From NCBI RefSeq assembly GCF_004331345.1, contig NZ_SJJZ01000002.1, positions 682,001 to 746,000 on the forward strand: a stretch of DNA of 64,000 bases. Direction: 5' to 3'. This DNA comes from Kribbella soli. GTDB taxonomy: Bacteria; Actinomycetota; Actinomycetes; Propionibacteriales; Kribbellaceae. Every line of letters starts with the position of its first letter. Within the stretch, counting starts at the first letter, position 1. The position numbers and the translations under genes are program-made. This document shows positions 1 through 9,139 of this stretch, one piece after another. The notes below the pieces were generated by a model. The model searched no databases and was not told where the DNA came from. It worked only from the letters and a program-made list of their open reading frames with translations.

Positions 1-194
1 GTAGACGACACAGCCGGCGCCTTCCACAGCGCCCCCGCTGTCGTCGTCGGACGGAGCTCCGCAAGGTGGAACGTGAAGATCGTCATCGTTGGCAACTGTC
101 CCACGCCTCAAGGCCGACAACTCGCAGACGTCATCGCTCGCGTCACTCAAGCACTGAGCTGTAGCCATGTGGTCAAGGTGCGTGTTGCGCGAGG
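1..194. other. Left edge, no gene assigned
   Basis: This stretch lies downstream of the leftward acetyltransferase gene. One rightward frame is open from base 1 through a GTG at 73, but it runs antisense into the acetyltransferase, has no recognisable domain and loses any protein-like composition after about 45 codons. It could be a remnant or the end of something outside the window. I see no convincing gene here. Confidence 0.4.
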
Positions 195-1169
195 TCAGCG
201 GGGGGGTTCGGTGACGGGGACGACGCGGCGCCAGCCGTCGAAGACGACGGTGGGGTTCATGCCGACGGACAGGTACAGGCCCAGTGCCGGTGTCGGGTTG
301 TTCGTGTCGACATGCAGGATCGTGCCGGCCCGGCCGGTCGCTGCGTCGAGGGCGAAGGCGTCGCGCAGCAGGAACTTCGCCAGACCACGCCCCCGGAACT
401 CCTCGACCACGCCGAGCATGCCGATGTGACCACAGTTCTCGGTCTCGACGTACTTGTCGTTGCACTCGCGGACCGCGACCACCTGGCCTTCAACCTCGAG
501 CAGCGTCAGCTGGGCCCACTCGAAGATCGGTACGTCGTCGTGCCTCTCGAGCCAGTCCTCGTGTGGGGTTTCGACCCAGCCGAACTGGCCGCGGAAGCAC
601 TCGTTGATGGCCTCGTGTGCGGCCCAGCGGGTGGCCTCGTCGAAGGCGCCGCGGCGGACCTCGACGCCGGCCGGCCCGTCCGGACTGGCAGCCGGTCCAG
701 TGTGGTCGATCCGCATCCGGTGGAACGTCGTACCGGTGGTGAAGTCGTGGCCGGACAACTGCGCGCGCAGCGACTCGTCGGCCCGGCACACGAACGCGTC
801 GACAGTGACCTCGGCATGGCCACGCTCGCGTCCCATCTCCTGGGCGCGCTCCATCGTCCGATCGACCAGCCAGGCGGTGACCGCTGGGTCCTTCGCTGCC
901 ACTTCGATGTCGATCAGCTGACGGTCACCTGTGCCGAGCGTGGTCGCATACCCGGCCGGCAGGCCGTCCGCGGCGAGCACGAGCCAGCCGTCGATCATGC
1001 GGTCGAAGCCGGGCCTGTCAATGCAGTAGGCGACTTCCTGCAACGTGGTGTCGGCGTACCCGAACACCGTTTGGTTGTAGGCCGCGAGCATGTCGAACAG
1101 TGCCTCGGCATCGGCCCGCTCAGCCGGACGGACGGTGTAACCGCCGGGCAGTGGAGCGATGGTCTTCAT
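195..1169 (-). CDS. Tandem GNAT-family N-acetyltransferase
   Basis: A 324-residue protein with two GNAT folds in one chain, the layout also seen in mycothiol synthase MshD and related actinobacterial acetyltransferases. The C-terminal half carries the clearest acetyl-CoA motif (GMLGVVEEFRGRGLAKFLL at about residues 250-268), followed by the usual NNPTPALGLYLSVGM segment. The N-terminal copy is more degenerate and may be structural. Such enzymes transfer acetyl from acetyl-CoA to an amine; the substrate cannot be read from sequence. The start is an ATG; the gene is divergent from the GH78 gene, with 117 bp between them for both promoters. I have no evidence that it is MshD itself. Confidence 0.85.
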   Translation of the reverse strand: MKTIAPLPGGYTVRPAERADAEALFDMLAAYNQTVFGYADTTLQEVAYCIDRPGFDRMIDGWLVLAADGLPAGYATTLGTGDRQLIDIEVAAKDPAVTAWLVDRTMERAQEMGRERGHAEVTVDAFVCRADESLRAQLSGHDFTTGTTFHRMRIDHTGPAASPDGPAGVEVRRGAFDEATRWAAHEAINECFRGQFGWVETPHEDWLERHDDVPIFEWAQLTLLEVEGQVVAVRECNDKYVETENCGHIGMLGVVEEFRGRGLAKFLLRDAFALDAATGRAGTILHVDTNNPTPALGLYLSVGMNPTVVFDGWRRVVPVTEPPR

Positions 1170-1286
1170 GACTCATCGTGCGCCTGCACGCACTGCAGCG
1201 GAAGGGCCAGGCCGCCCGTGCTCGGCAGGTTGTCGCCGTAGGGTGATGGGTGATCCGCGGTCGCCGATACCGAAGAGGGACCAGCT

Positions 1287-3677
1287 GTGACGATGCAGGA
1301 AATCGCTGACGTTCAGCAGTTGCAGCTTGAGGACGACCCGTTCGTGGGACCGGCCGACTGGCCGGCGCACTGGATCAGGGCGACGGAGGGCGGCGATGTG
1401 GTCGGCTTCCGGCTGCGCGTCGAGTGCGCACAGCCGGCTGAGGTCGTTGTCCACGTGTCCGCCGACGAGCGGTACGAACTGTGGCTCGACGGCGACCTCG
1501 TCGGCCGCGGGCCCTCGCGGGGCGACGTCGGCCACTGGTCGTTCGAGAGCTACCGTCTGCGGCTGCCGGCCGGCGGGCACTGGCTTGCTGCCCGCGTGTG
1601 GAGCCTCGGGGACGATGCACCGATGGCTCAGCTGAGCCTCGGCGACGGTCCCACATTCCTCCTCGCAGCCGAAGCTGTCCGCGGCACGCTGCCTGAACTG
1701 AGCACCGGTAGGGCGGTCTGGCAAACGGCTGCACTGCCTGGCCATGGCCGGCGACCGAAGGGTGACGGGTATGGCTGCGGAGCCAGGCACGTCAGTGACG
1801 GCCGTACGTTTCCGTGGGGTTGGCAGACCGGCGCGGACAACCTCGACTGGTCGGCGGCCGCGAGGGGCGACCTCGGACGTACGAGCGACGGAGCGCGGTT
1901 GCTGGTGCCGGCCCGATTGCCTGCACCGGCACAGCGGTGGACCGAGGGCGCCCGCGTCCGCCATCTCGCGGGTCATCCGGCAGGAGAGCCGACGCGCGAT
2001 CGCGTCGTGGATCCGGCGGACCACCTGGACGGTGAAGCCGGCGACTGGCAACGGTTGCTCGACGGTACGGCGCTGGTGCTGCCGCCCGAGACCTGTCGGC
2101 GGGTGCTGATCGACCTCGACCAGTACGTGTGCGCGTACCCCGTCCTCGATCTCGAGGGCGGGCGCGATGCCGCAGTGCGGGTGCATTGGCAGGAGTCGCT
2201 GTACGAGACGGAACCCGAAGCAGGTAAGGGACATCGCGATGTTGTCGCGGGCAAGCTGTTCGGCCGGCAAGGGCTCGACGAGGACGGCATCGGTGACCTC
2301 TTTGTCGCCGGCGGCGGCCGCGAGTGCCACAGCACCCTGTGGTGGCAGTCCGGTCGCTATGTCGAGGTTCTCGTCACCACCGCGGCCGAACCGCTGACGA
2401 TCACCGGCCTGCGGTTCCGTGAGACCCACTATCCGTACGAAGACCGCAGCGGATTCACCGCCAGCGACCCGCGGCTTGCGCAGGTCGGCGTACTCGCGTT
2501 CCGGACGCTGCAGGCTTGCAGCCACGAGACGACCATGGACTGCCCCTACTACGAGCAGCTTCAGTACGCCGGCGACACCCGACTGCAGTGCCTGGTCGCC
2601 TACGCCACCAGCGGCGATGACGCACTCGCCCGGCAGGCACTGCGTGCTTTCGGCCGCAGCCAGGACGACAACGGATTGGTCCTGTCCCGGACGCCGTCCC
2701 GGCAGGCGTCCCCTATCCCGCCGTTCACGCTGTGGTGGGTGGCGATGGTGCACGACTTCGCGTTGTGGCGCGGCGATCTGGCTCTCGTCACCGAGCTGAT
2801 GCCGGGAGTCCGTGCAGCCATTGACGCGCACCGCCGTACCGTCGACGACCGCGGGATCTTCCACGCCCTGCACGGCTGGAACTTCACCGACTGGGTGCCC
2901 GGTTGGGACGCCGGCACCCCGCCCGGGATCGTCCAGGACGGAGAAGAACACCCTGACTGGCCCGGCCCAGGGCGCGGCGTGACGGCGGTACTGCAACTAC
3001 AGCTCGCTCTGGTCGCGCGGCAGACCGCCGACCTGGAGTTGTGGGTGGGCGGGCCTCACGCCGCCGCTGGATACGCACAGCTGGCCGACCGCCTCGTTGA
3101 AGCCGCCGACGGGGCCTTCTACGACGCCGACCGCCGGCTGTACGCCGACGACCTCGGGCACACTGCCTTCAGTGAACACGCGCAATCGCTCGCGCTACTC
3201 GCGGGAGCGAAGTACGGCGAGACGGCAGTCCAGACGATGCTCCAGGAGCCGCCCGAGGCACTGGCGCGGACCACCGTGTACTTCGATCACTACCTGTTCG
3301 AGGCACTGCACCGGATCGGGCGGACCGACGTGCTGCTCGACCGGCTCGGGCTCTGGTTCAGTCTGCTCGACCGCGGACTGCGTACCGTGATCGAGCACCC
3401 GGAACCGACCCGCAGCGACTGTCACGCGTGGGGTGCGCATCCGCTGTACCACTACGTCTCGACGCTGCTCGGTGTCCGGCCAACAGCGCCCGGAATGACG
3501 GCAGTCACGGTCGCTCCTCAGCTCGGCGGTCTCGAGTGGGCCCAGGCATCGGTGCCGACACCGCATGGCCCGCTGGAGGTCCGGGCAGAGGCCGGCAGAC
3601 CAGCAGAGGTCGCTGCGCCACCAGAGATCGCGGTGACGATCGCACCGACACACGACGGCGCAACTTTTACGGGCTGA
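1287..3677 (+). CDS. GH78-type alpha-L-rhamnosidase, cytoplasmic
   Basis: A 796-residue glycoside hydrolase with the architecture of GH78 alpha-L-rhamnosidases: N-terminal beta-sandwich (about 1-370), then an (alpha/alpha)6 barrel (about 385-730) and a small C-terminal beta domain. The catalytic motif DCPYYEQLQYAGD (418-430) keeps the D-x4-E-x6-D spacing of the family (D418, E423, D430), and TRSDCHAWGAHPLYHY near the C terminus fits the barrel end. There is no signal peptide, so it should cleave terminal rhamnose from imported oligosaccharides or glycosides. The GTG start has GAAGAGGGA 6 bp upstream. No rhamnose catabolic genes are adjacent. The family call is from motifs; the natural substrate is unknown. 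Confidence 0.85.
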   Translation: MTMQEIADVQQLQLEDDPFVGPADWPAHWIRATEGGDVVGFRLRVECAQPAEVVVHVSADERYELWLDGDLVGRGPSRGDVGHWSFESYRLRLPAGGHWLAARVWSLGDDAPMAQLSLGDGPTFLLAAEAVRGTLPELSTGRAVWQTAALPGHGRRPKGDGYGCGARHVSDGRTFPWGWQTGADNLDWSAAARGDLGRTSDGARLLVPARLPAPAQRWTEGARVRHLAGHPAGEPTRDRVVDPADHLDGEAGDWQRLLDGTALVLPPETCRRVLIDLDQYVCAYPVLDLEGGRDAAVRVHWQESLYETEPEAGKGHRDVVAGKLFGRQGLDEDGIGDLFVAGGGRECHSTLWWQSGRYVEVLVTTAAEPLTITGLRFRETHYPYEDRSGFTASDPRLAQVGVLAFRTLQACSHETTMDCPYYEQLQYAGDTRLQCLVAYATSGDDALARQALRAFGRSQDDNGLVLSRTPSRQASPIPPFTLWWVAMVHDFALWRGDLALVTELMPGVRAAIDAHRRTVDDRGIFHALHGWNFTDWVPGWDAGTPPGIVQDGEEHPDWPGPGRGVTAVLQLQLALVARQTADLELWVGGPHAAAGYAQLADRLVEAADGAFYDADRRLYADDLGHTAFSEHAQSLALLAGAKYGETAVQTMLQEPPEALARTTVYFDHYLFEALHRIGRTDVLLDRLGLWFSLLDRGLRTVIEHPEPTRSDCHAWGAHPLYHYVSTLLGVRPTAPGMTAVTVAPQLGGLEWAQASVPTPHGPLEVRAEAGRPAEVAAPPEIAVTIAPTHDGATFTG

Positions 3678-3755
3678 GCCGCATCAAGCTGGGTAACGAT
3701 CTAGTGCTGGCATGGAGCCCGCAACCTGGGGGGTCAGGTCGCGAGAGGTTGCGAA

Positions 3756-4691
3756 ATGCACGGTAAGCAAAGGCTTGTCCGTCGAGGTTCGGTAGTACTG
3801 AGTGCGGCTGCACTGTTGGCCGTCGGGTTGTTCCCCGGAGCCGCGGACGCTGTGACGACAACCACCGGCACTGCGAGCGCCGGCAAGTGCACGATGGATC
3901 TGGGGTCGGTCACGGCTGGAGGTGATCACAGGTCGCAGCGCATCACTGCCAACGCGCCGCCGACGCGAACGAACGATCGCGTTGTGGCACCCGGCCTGTT
4001 CGACGATCAGGTACGGATCAGCGGTTCGACCTTCACCGTCCCGAGTCCAGGCGGAGATCTGGTCGAGAGTCAGGTGATCATCGGCGGGACCCTGGCCCGC
4101 AGTGTCTACACGTTCGTCAACGGCGAACTCGATACGGCCTCGATCCGCCTCCTGCCGGTCGACGGCGGCGAATACGGTGACATGGTCGCGTTCGAGGAGG
4201 CTCGCTATCGGGAGGGAACCTCCGTCCCGCGAACCACGAACTACGGACTGCGCGGCGACGGGGCGCTGCACAGATGGACCTCCACCAGCGCGGGGAGGCA
4301 AATCACCGGTATGGCCTCAGGCTTCGCGTCGGTGAAGGCGATGGCGTTGATCAGCAAGACCCGGACCTACGAAACGTTCCTCGCGAACACCCGGGGCGGC
4401 GCCCTCTACACGATTCACATCCCGACCACGTCGCCGATGAAACCAGTGGTCAAACCGGTACGCACCCGTACCTGGCAGGGCTTCGAATTCCTGATCGCGC
4501 AGAAGTGCGGCAACCAGGGCACCCTGCTGCTCGGCATCGACAAGGACACCCAATCGGCCTATCTGTACGCCGTCGGACACGCCAACGGCACCGCGACGGT
4601 CATCCAGGGCCTCGGTAAGGTTCCCGGCACGTTCAACGACCCGGCCTACTTCCGCTGGGCACCACCCATCGACCCGCTCGTCGGCGAGTAG
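3756..4691 (+). CDS. Exported protein of unknown function
   Basis: A 311-residue protein starting with a classical Sec signal peptide: basic MHGKQRLVRR, a hydrophobic core to about residue 28, and a likely AxA cleavage before VTTTTG at residue 33. The mature part has two cysteines (in GKCTMDL and AQKCGNQG) that could form one disulfide. No domain that I recognise. Composition suggests an extracellular beta-rich fold, with many Thr and Gly residues. The start is supported by GAGAGG about 9 bp upstream. It sits alone between the GH78 and rhomboid genes, and I infer no functional link. Confidence 0.75.
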   Translation: MHGKQRLVRRGSVVLSAAALLAVGLFPGAADAVTTTTGTASAGKCTMDLGSVTAGGDHRSQRITANAPPTRTNDRVVAPGLFDDQVRISGSTFTVPSPGGDLVESQVIIGGTLARSVYTFVNGELDTASIRLLPVDGGEYGDMVAFEEARYREGTSVPRTTNYGLRGDGALHRWTSTSAGRQITGMASGFASVKAMALISKTRTYETFLANTRGGALYTIHIPTTSPMKPVVKPVRTRTWQGFEFLIAQKCGNQGTLLLGIDKDTQSAYLYAVGHANGTATVIQGLGKVPGTFNDPAYFRWAPPIDPLVGE

Positions 4692-4778
4692 GCGCACGCT
4701 GCCTGCACATGACAAACGGCAGACTTCATCGTGACAAACGTCCGAGGTGCGGCTGCGTCGACACACTAGATTCCTGGT

Positions 4779-5372
4779 GTGACCACTCGCACCGCACCTC
4801 GTACCCCTCCCGCGGCACTCGCCTTCGGGCCACCACGGCCATTGCTGACTGGTGCCGTGTTCCTGGTGACGCTGGCGTGCGGAATCGCGCAACTGGTGCA
4901 CCGGCCGCTCTACGAGCACGTCGTACGGGACGCCTCTCGCATCGACCACGGCCAGTGGTACCGACTGCTGACGGGCATGTTCTTCCAGGACGGCTGGGCG
5001 TCCGGCCTCATCTCGAACCTGCTCCTACTGGCGATTTTCGGCACGATCGCCGAGCGCGTGTTCGGCCGTTGGCGGTGGCTGGTTCTGTACTTCGTCTGCG
5101 GATGGTTCGGCCAGTTCATGAGCTACATCTGGCTCAACCCGGTGGGCGCAGGCAACTCGATGTGCGTCGCCGGCCTGATCGGCGGGCTGGCCACGGTGAT
5201 CCTCCTGGCGCCGCGCCGGTACGGCGTCATGCCGCCAGTACCGCTCCGGATCACGGCGCTCGCCGTACCGGTGCTGGCCGTAGTCGACACGATCCTGCAC
5301 GACAACCACGGCCTCCCCTGCCTCCTCGGCATGATCCTGGGCTTCCTGCTCTTGCCACACCCAGAACGCTGA
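4779..5372 (+). CDS. Rhomboid-family intramembrane serine protease
   Basis: A 197-residue protein with about six membrane segments, the short bacterial rhomboid layout. The dyad is visible: Ser127 in GAGNSMCVAG (the GxSx motif at a helix start) and His177 in HDNHGLPCLLG in the last helix. The L1-loop region GQWYRLLTGMFFQ (58-70) and the following SNLLLLAIFGTIAERVFG segment also fit the family. Rhomboids cut membrane proteins within or next to their transmembrane helices; the substrate here is unknown. Start is a GTG with no strong ribosome binding site; a possible leaderless transcript. Single gene, convergent with the GAF-ANTAR operon. Confidence 0.8.
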   Translation: MTTRTAPRTPPAALAFGPPRPLLTGAVFLVTLACGIAQLVHRPLYEHVVRDASRIDHGQWYRLLTGMFFQDGWASGLISNLLLLAIFGTIAERVFGRWRWLVLYFVCGWFGQFMSYIWLNPVGAGNSMCVAGLIGGLATVILLAPRRYGVMPPVPLRITALAVPVLAVVDTILHDNHGLPCLLGMILGFLLLPHPER

Positions 5373-5406
5373 CGGCGTCGCCTGGTCCGGTGGTGATGTA
5401 GGCGGT

Positions 5407-5434
5407 CGCGCGCGCTGCTTCGTGAACGCGCGCG
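5407..5434. terminator. Possible hairpin between convergent genes
   Basis: Two CGCGCGCG runs (5407-5414 and 5427-5434) can pair around a 12-nt loop. They lie between the ends of the rhomboid gene and the GAF-ANTAR gene, the right place for a two-way terminator. There is no T-tract, and alternating CG is also common by chance in this DNA. Confidence 0.35.
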
Positions 5435-5535
5435 GCCTGGCCAGCCCCCGATCTCGAGCCCGACGACTGGACCTGACCCCGCAGTTCCCGCCCAGCCGAA
5501 CTTCACACCTCGCACCGCTTCGGCTTCGGCGGGTC

Positions 5536-6207
5536 TCATCCGTGGGTGGCGGCGATCAGGCGGCGGGCGATCTCCCGGAGTTTGATGTTGCCGTCCTGGG
5601 ACAGGCGGGTGAGGAAGGCGAAAGCGCGGTCGTCGGTCAGGTGGTAGCGCTCCATCACGATGCCGACCGCCGTACCGATCATGGTGCGGGTCTGGACCGC
5701 TTCGCGCAGATTGTGGATCTCGCGGGCGTAGTCGATCGCCATCGCGGCCTGGTGCCGGAACAGTTCGCCGAGCGCACCCAGATCGCTGAAGGCGCCGACG
5801 TGCTCGGCGTACAGGTTGAGAGCCCCGCGGGACTTGGGAGCGTCGAAGAGCCGGATCCCGGCCTGGGCGCGAAGACCTGCGGCCACCGCGGCCACGGCGT
5901 ACCGCGGAAAGCGTTCGTCCCGGGCAAGATCGGGCGACGCGACGTGCACCGCATCCGCGGCCGCTTCGTAGCACGGACCTTCGCGCAGCTCGTACTGCGC
6001 CGCATCGACGCCCCACAACACGTCGTTCGTCGGCGCGGCCGTCTCCAACCGGCCGTCGGCGTGCAGGATCGTGATACTCGCGTAATCGGTCTCCGGCAGC
6101 GCCTCGACCGCCGCAGCCGTGATGCGACTGAGCGTGTGGTCGAGGTCGCCCGGAGTCAGCGTCGTCATCAGACGCTGCGCCATGGCCAGGAGCCTGTCGT
6201 CGTTCAC
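5536..6207 (-). CDS. GAF-ANTAR regulator (RNA-binding antiterminator type)
   Basis: A 223-residue protein with an N-terminal GAF-like domain (about 20-150) and a C-terminal ANTAR domain (about 165-220, with TAVGIVMERYHLTDDRAF and the following NIKLREIARRLI). ANTAR domains bind paired stem-loops in nascent RNA and let transcription pass a terminator; GAF domains sense small ligands or mediate dimerisation. It is the last gene of the leftward cluster after the YihY gene, 58 bp downstream of its stop. A second protein with the same architecture lies at 25926-26618. Neither the ligand nor the RNA target is known. Confidence 0.9.
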   Translation of the reverse strand: MNDDRLLAMAQRLMTTLTPGDLDHTLSRITAAAVEALPETDYASITILHADGRLETAAPTNDVLWGVDAAQYELREGPCYEAAADAVHVASPDLARDERFPRYAVAAVAAGLRAQAGIRLFDAPKSRGALNLYAEHVGAFSDLGALGELFRHQAAMAIDYAREIHNLREAVQTRTMIGTAVGIVMERYHLTDDRAFAFLTRLSQDGNIKLREIARRLIAATHG

Positions 6208-6265
6208 GACTCCACCGGTACCCGAATCCCCGCCTCCCGCACGCCGAAATCGCAGCTACTTCGGA

Positions 6266-7216
6266 CTATTCCGGGACGGAGTCCGCCTTGACGGCGTTTC
6301 GCCGGCCGAGAGGGCGCGGCTCGCCCGTGGTGGTGTCGCGTGCGGTCTGCTGCTCGGCTTCCGCGTTGATCTCGGCACCGAGCAGTACGGCGTACGCGGT
6401 CAGCCAAAGCCACAGCATCAGGACCACGACCGCGGCCAGACTGCCGTAGGTCTTGGCGTAGTTGCCGAACGTCTCGACATAGACCGAGAATCCGATCGAC
6501 GCGACCAGCCAGATGATGGTCGCGACGGTGGCGCCGACCGACACCCACCGGATGCGTGGCGCGTCGCGATCCGGCCCCAGCCGATAGGTCACAGCAAGTG
6601 CCACCGAGATCAGTACGACGGCGAGCACCAGCCGCGCCACCGCCAGCAGGATCCGGACCGGTGTCACGACACCTGTCCCGATCGCCGCGCCCGCCGCGAA
6701 CAGCGCGATCGCGAGCAGGACGAAGACGATCGCGCCCAGCGTCATCCCCAGCGCCAGGAGCTTGCGGCGGACGAACCCGCGCGAATCCTCCTCGTCGTAG
6801 GCGAGATTGACCGCGGTCAGCAGATATCCCACACCGCCCGACGCGCTCCACAGGGCGGCGATCACGGCGATCGCGACGCCGATACCCAATCCTTGCCGCG
6901 GCGCCGAGGCCAGAGCGTCGAGCTGCTGGAGCAGGAGATCACGCCCTGACGCCGGCATGGCGGCCGTCAGATCCTCGACCTGGTTGCGGATCTGTGCGGG
7001 ATCCGCAACCAGCCCGTAGGCCAGCACACCGGCGACGACGGCCGGGAACAGGGACAGGAAACCGAAGAACGCGACGCCGGCCGCAAGCAGCGGAACCTGG
7101 TCGGCCTTGGCCTCGGCCCAGGCCCGCCGGATCACCTGCCACCAGCCGCTGGCTGGGATCTGCGTCGGCTTCTCGGCATCCACTCCCGGAACGGCCGGTC
7201 GTCGTTCGTCGGTCAT
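6266..7216 (-). CDS. YihY/BrkB family inner-membrane protein
   Basis: A 316-residue polytopic membrane protein of the YihY/BrkB family (once mis-named ribonuclease BN). About six membrane helices are visible, with the family segments LLAAGVAFFGFLSLFPAVVA (about 43-62) and WSASGGVGYLLTAVNLAYDEE. The family's function is not settled; roles in envelope transport have been suggested. Its ATG overlaps the stop of the DUF3618 gene by 4 bp (ATGA), so the two are translated together. A second family member is at the right edge of the window. Confidence 0.9.
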   Translation of the reverse strand: MTDERRPAVPGVDAEKPTQIPASGWWQVIRRAWAEAKADQVPLLAAGVAFFGFLSLFPAVVAGVLAYGLVADPAQIRNQVEDLTAAMPASGRDLLLQQLDALASAPRQGLGIGVAIAVIAALWSASGGVGYLLTAVNLAYDEEDSRGFVRRKLLALGMTLGAIVFVLLAIALFAAGAAIGTGVVTPVRILLAVARLVLAVVLISVALAVTYRLGPDRDAPRIRWVSVGATVATIIWLVASIGFSVYVETFGNYAKTYGSLAAVVVLMLWLWLTAYAVLLGAEINAEAEQQTARDTTTGEPRPLGRRNAVKADSVPE

Positions 7217-7836
7217 GAGCTCGAGGAACCTGCCTGGCGGACGTTGTCGGCCGAGTTCTTCGCGTCGTCCGCGACGTGCTGAGCCGCGGAACGGCCCTCG
7301 TCCGCCACATCGGCGACTGCCTCGGACGCGGACTGCTTGACGTTGTGGACAGCCTGTTGCGCAGGCTCCTGGAGGTTGTCCTTCACCTCATGGGCCATCT
7401 GTGCGGCCTGCTCCTTCACCGGACCGGCGGCCTCCATCGCCTTGTCCTTGGTGTCTTGGGCCAGCTCGCGCTCCCGCGTCGACGCAGGCAGCGCCGCGGC
7501 AACGACCCACCCGGCTGCGAAGGCGATCAGGCCGGCGGCCAGCGGCGTACCGCGAGTTCGCGCCCGCGCCATGTCCGGTGCCGACTCCACCGCCTCACCG
7601 ACCTTGCTACCCGCGTCCTGCACCGTCGACATCGCCGAACCGGCGGTCTCGCTCACCGACCCCGCCGAACCCATCACTTGATCCTTCAGCCGACGGACCC
7701 CACCACGAGCCCGGTCGATGCGCCGGCCGACGACGCGGCTGGGGCTGACCTTCTCCGTCAGGGCATCGACGTCGCGACCTACGCTGCGCCGGGTCTGCTC
7801 GATCTCCCGCTTCAGCTCTTCCGGGTCTTCAGCCAT
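7213..7836 (-). CDS. DUF3618 protein with one membrane helix
   Basis: A 207-residue protein. The N terminus MAEDPEELKREIEQTRRSVGRDVDAL is the DUF3618 signature. A short hydrophobic stretch (AAGLIAFAAGWVVAAALP, about 116-133) anchors it, and the C-terminal part is a long charged amphipathic helix rich in Ala, Lys, Glu and Asp. An open frame extends further upstream, but the start at 7836 is chosen because AAGGAGGA sits 6 bp before this ATG. The start overlaps the end of the holin-like gene by 25 bp. It is typically found with holin-like and YihY genes in actinobacterial stress clusters, as here; function unknown. Confidence 0.88.
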   Translation of the reverse strand: MAEDPEELKREIEQTRRSVGRDVDALTEKVSPSRVVGRRIDRARGGVRRLKDQVMGSAGSVSETAGSAMSTVQDAGSKVGEAVESAPDMARARTRGTPLAAGLIAFAAGWVVAAALPASTRERELAQDTKDKAMEAAGPVKEQAAQMAHEVKDNLQEPAQQAVHNVKQSASEAVADVADEGRSAAQHVADDAKNSADNVRQAGSSSS

Positions 7837-8237
7837 TTCGCGTCCTCCTTGAGTGATTCGACCGTCTGGTCGGGTTTCGGGTGCACCTCTTGGAGCTCCT
7901 TGCGTCCCACCACCGCCAGTACGGCGGCGACGACCGCCCAGATGGCCGCGACGATGAGCGCTGCCCAGATGAGATCCATTGCCTTGTCCAGCGCCCACAT
8001 CACCGTGAGCGAACCGAAGAGGGCGACCATCCAGCCGGCGAAGGCCGCGCCACCGAGCATGCCCGCGCCCTTGCCTGCCTTCTTCGCCTCCGCCTGCAGC
8101 TCAGCCTTCGCCAGCGCGAGTTCCTGGCGCGTCAACTGACCCAGGTCGGTGGTCAGCTGGGAAACCAGCTCGCCGACCGACTCGTCCATCGACATCCGTT
8201 GCGGACTGCTGCCGGGTGGTGATCCGTCGACAGTCAT
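7812..8237 (-). CDS. Phage-holin-family (DUF1469-like) membrane protein
   Basis: A 141-residue protein of the actinobacterial holin_3_6/DUF1469 group. It has a charged amphipathic N-terminal helix (VGELVSQLTTDLGQLTRQEL), two membrane helices (about residues 60-85 and 88-112) and a charged tail. Despite the name these are chromosomal housekeeping or stress proteins, and no phage genes are nearby. The start follows the previous stop by one base, and the end overlaps the DUF3618 gene: tight operon. Confidence 0.88.
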   Translation of the reverse strand: MTVDGSPPGSSPQRMSMDESVGELVSQLTTDLGQLTRQELALAKAELQAEAKKAGKGAGMLGGAAFAGWMVALFGSLTVMWALDKAMDLIWAALIVAAIWAVVAAVLAVVGRKELQEVHPKPDQTVESLKEDAKWLKTRKS

Positions 8238-8238
8238 C

Positions 8239-8814
8239 TCACTGCTCCGGTCCTGGCCGCGGCGTGACCGGCGTACTCATGGGCGTCACAGTGTTGTTCC
8301 GCTCATCGGCGCCGCCCGAGGCCAGGGCACGGGTCAGGCGTCCGGCGACGACGCCGGCCGCCGCGGCGACCAGCAGGAATGTGCCGGGCCTGCGCCGCGC
8401 ATACGAGCGAACCTCGTCCAGCACGTCGGCGGGTTCGTGCTGCTGCAGGAAATCTGCGGCTTGATCGGTGAAGTCGGCGCCCTGCCGTGCGAGTTGGGCA
8501 CCCAGGCCCGACTGGCCGTGCTCGGCCATACCGCGCAGTTCGTCGCTCACCGAACGAAGGCCAGTGGCGGCACGGTCCTGCTGCTGACGCGCTTGCCCGG
8601 CAAGTTCCTGTCGCGTCTGGCTCGCCAGCCGCCGGGTCTCCGCGCGGACATCCGACGTCACGTCCGACACCTTCTCCTTGGCCGTACCCGCGACCTCGCG
8701 AGCAGCGTCGGCCGACGTCTCCTTCAGCTGCCCGGCCTGGTCCCGGGCGGTCTCGGCCACACCTTCCGCCGGTGGGCTCTCCGCGTTCAACCGATGATCT
8801 GTCGTTGGCGACAT
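8239..8814 (-). CDS. Long-helix membrane-anchored protein, first gene of the stress operon
   Basis: A 191-residue protein with a long Ala/Glu/Gln/Arg-rich coiled region (about 15-125), then LDEVRSYARRRPGTFLLVAAAAGVVAGRLTRAL, a single membrane helix near 145-160. Its layout resembles the DUF3618 protein two genes downstream, suggesting a related structural or envelope role; I do not recognise a named family. The chosen ATG at 8814 has AGGAG about 9 bp upstream; the same frame is open for another 116 codons upstream, but that part is not protein-like. The holin-like gene follows after one base. Confidence 0.75.
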   Translation of the reverse strand: MSPTTDHRLNAESPPAEGVAETARDQAGQLKETSADAAREVAGTAKEKVSDVTSDVRAETRRLASQTRQELAGQARQQQDRAATGLRSVSDELRGMAEHGQSGLGAQLARQGADFTDQAADFLQQHEPADVLDEVRSYARRRPGTFLLVAAAAGVVAGRLTRALASGGADERNNTVTPMSTPVTPRPGPEQ

Positions 8815-9139
8815 GTGACGGCTCCTTTCCGGGGCATTACTGACGTCACGAGGCGCCGCGCCGCATCCGCCGTACGACAACGACGGCAACAAAGCTGTAG
8901 GGGGCGGCCTGCTCGGGCCGGCGGGCGCAGCATTTCTGCCTCGCAACAAGGACTTACCGAAATGGCACACTGCCGTACCACATGCGAAGTACCCGCGGCC
9001 CAAACCCACGGACTTCGAGAAGCTGCTGCTCGACAGCCGAATCGGCGCGTGGCCGCACGCGCGGGAGGTTTCAGGACTGCGATCGTTGGGAACCCCAATG
9101 CAGCGAACGTAAATGCGCACTACGGGTGGGAGGTCGGTT
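8815..9139. other. Intergenic region of 325 bp between divergent genes
   Basis: This holds the promoters of the leftward stress operon and of the small rightward DUF2188-like gene. A short palindrome TTGGG-AAC-CCCAA at 9086-9098 lies 41 bp before the small gene. No gene and no strong hairpin seen. Confidence 0.5.

Noticed and set aside
195..1169. Calling the tandem GNAT protein mycothiol synthase MshD
   Set aside because: Only the two-domain layout is shared; I cannot see MshD-specific residues and no mycothiol gene is near.
1173..2996. A 607-codon open frame antisense to the GH78 gene
   Set aside because: It is rich in Arg and Pro, has no domain, and mirrors the codon structure of the clear GH78 gene on the other strand.
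7812..8237. Evidence of a prophage from the holin-type protein
   Set aside because: There is no lysin, capsid, integrase or terminase nearby; this family is chromosomal in actinobacteria.
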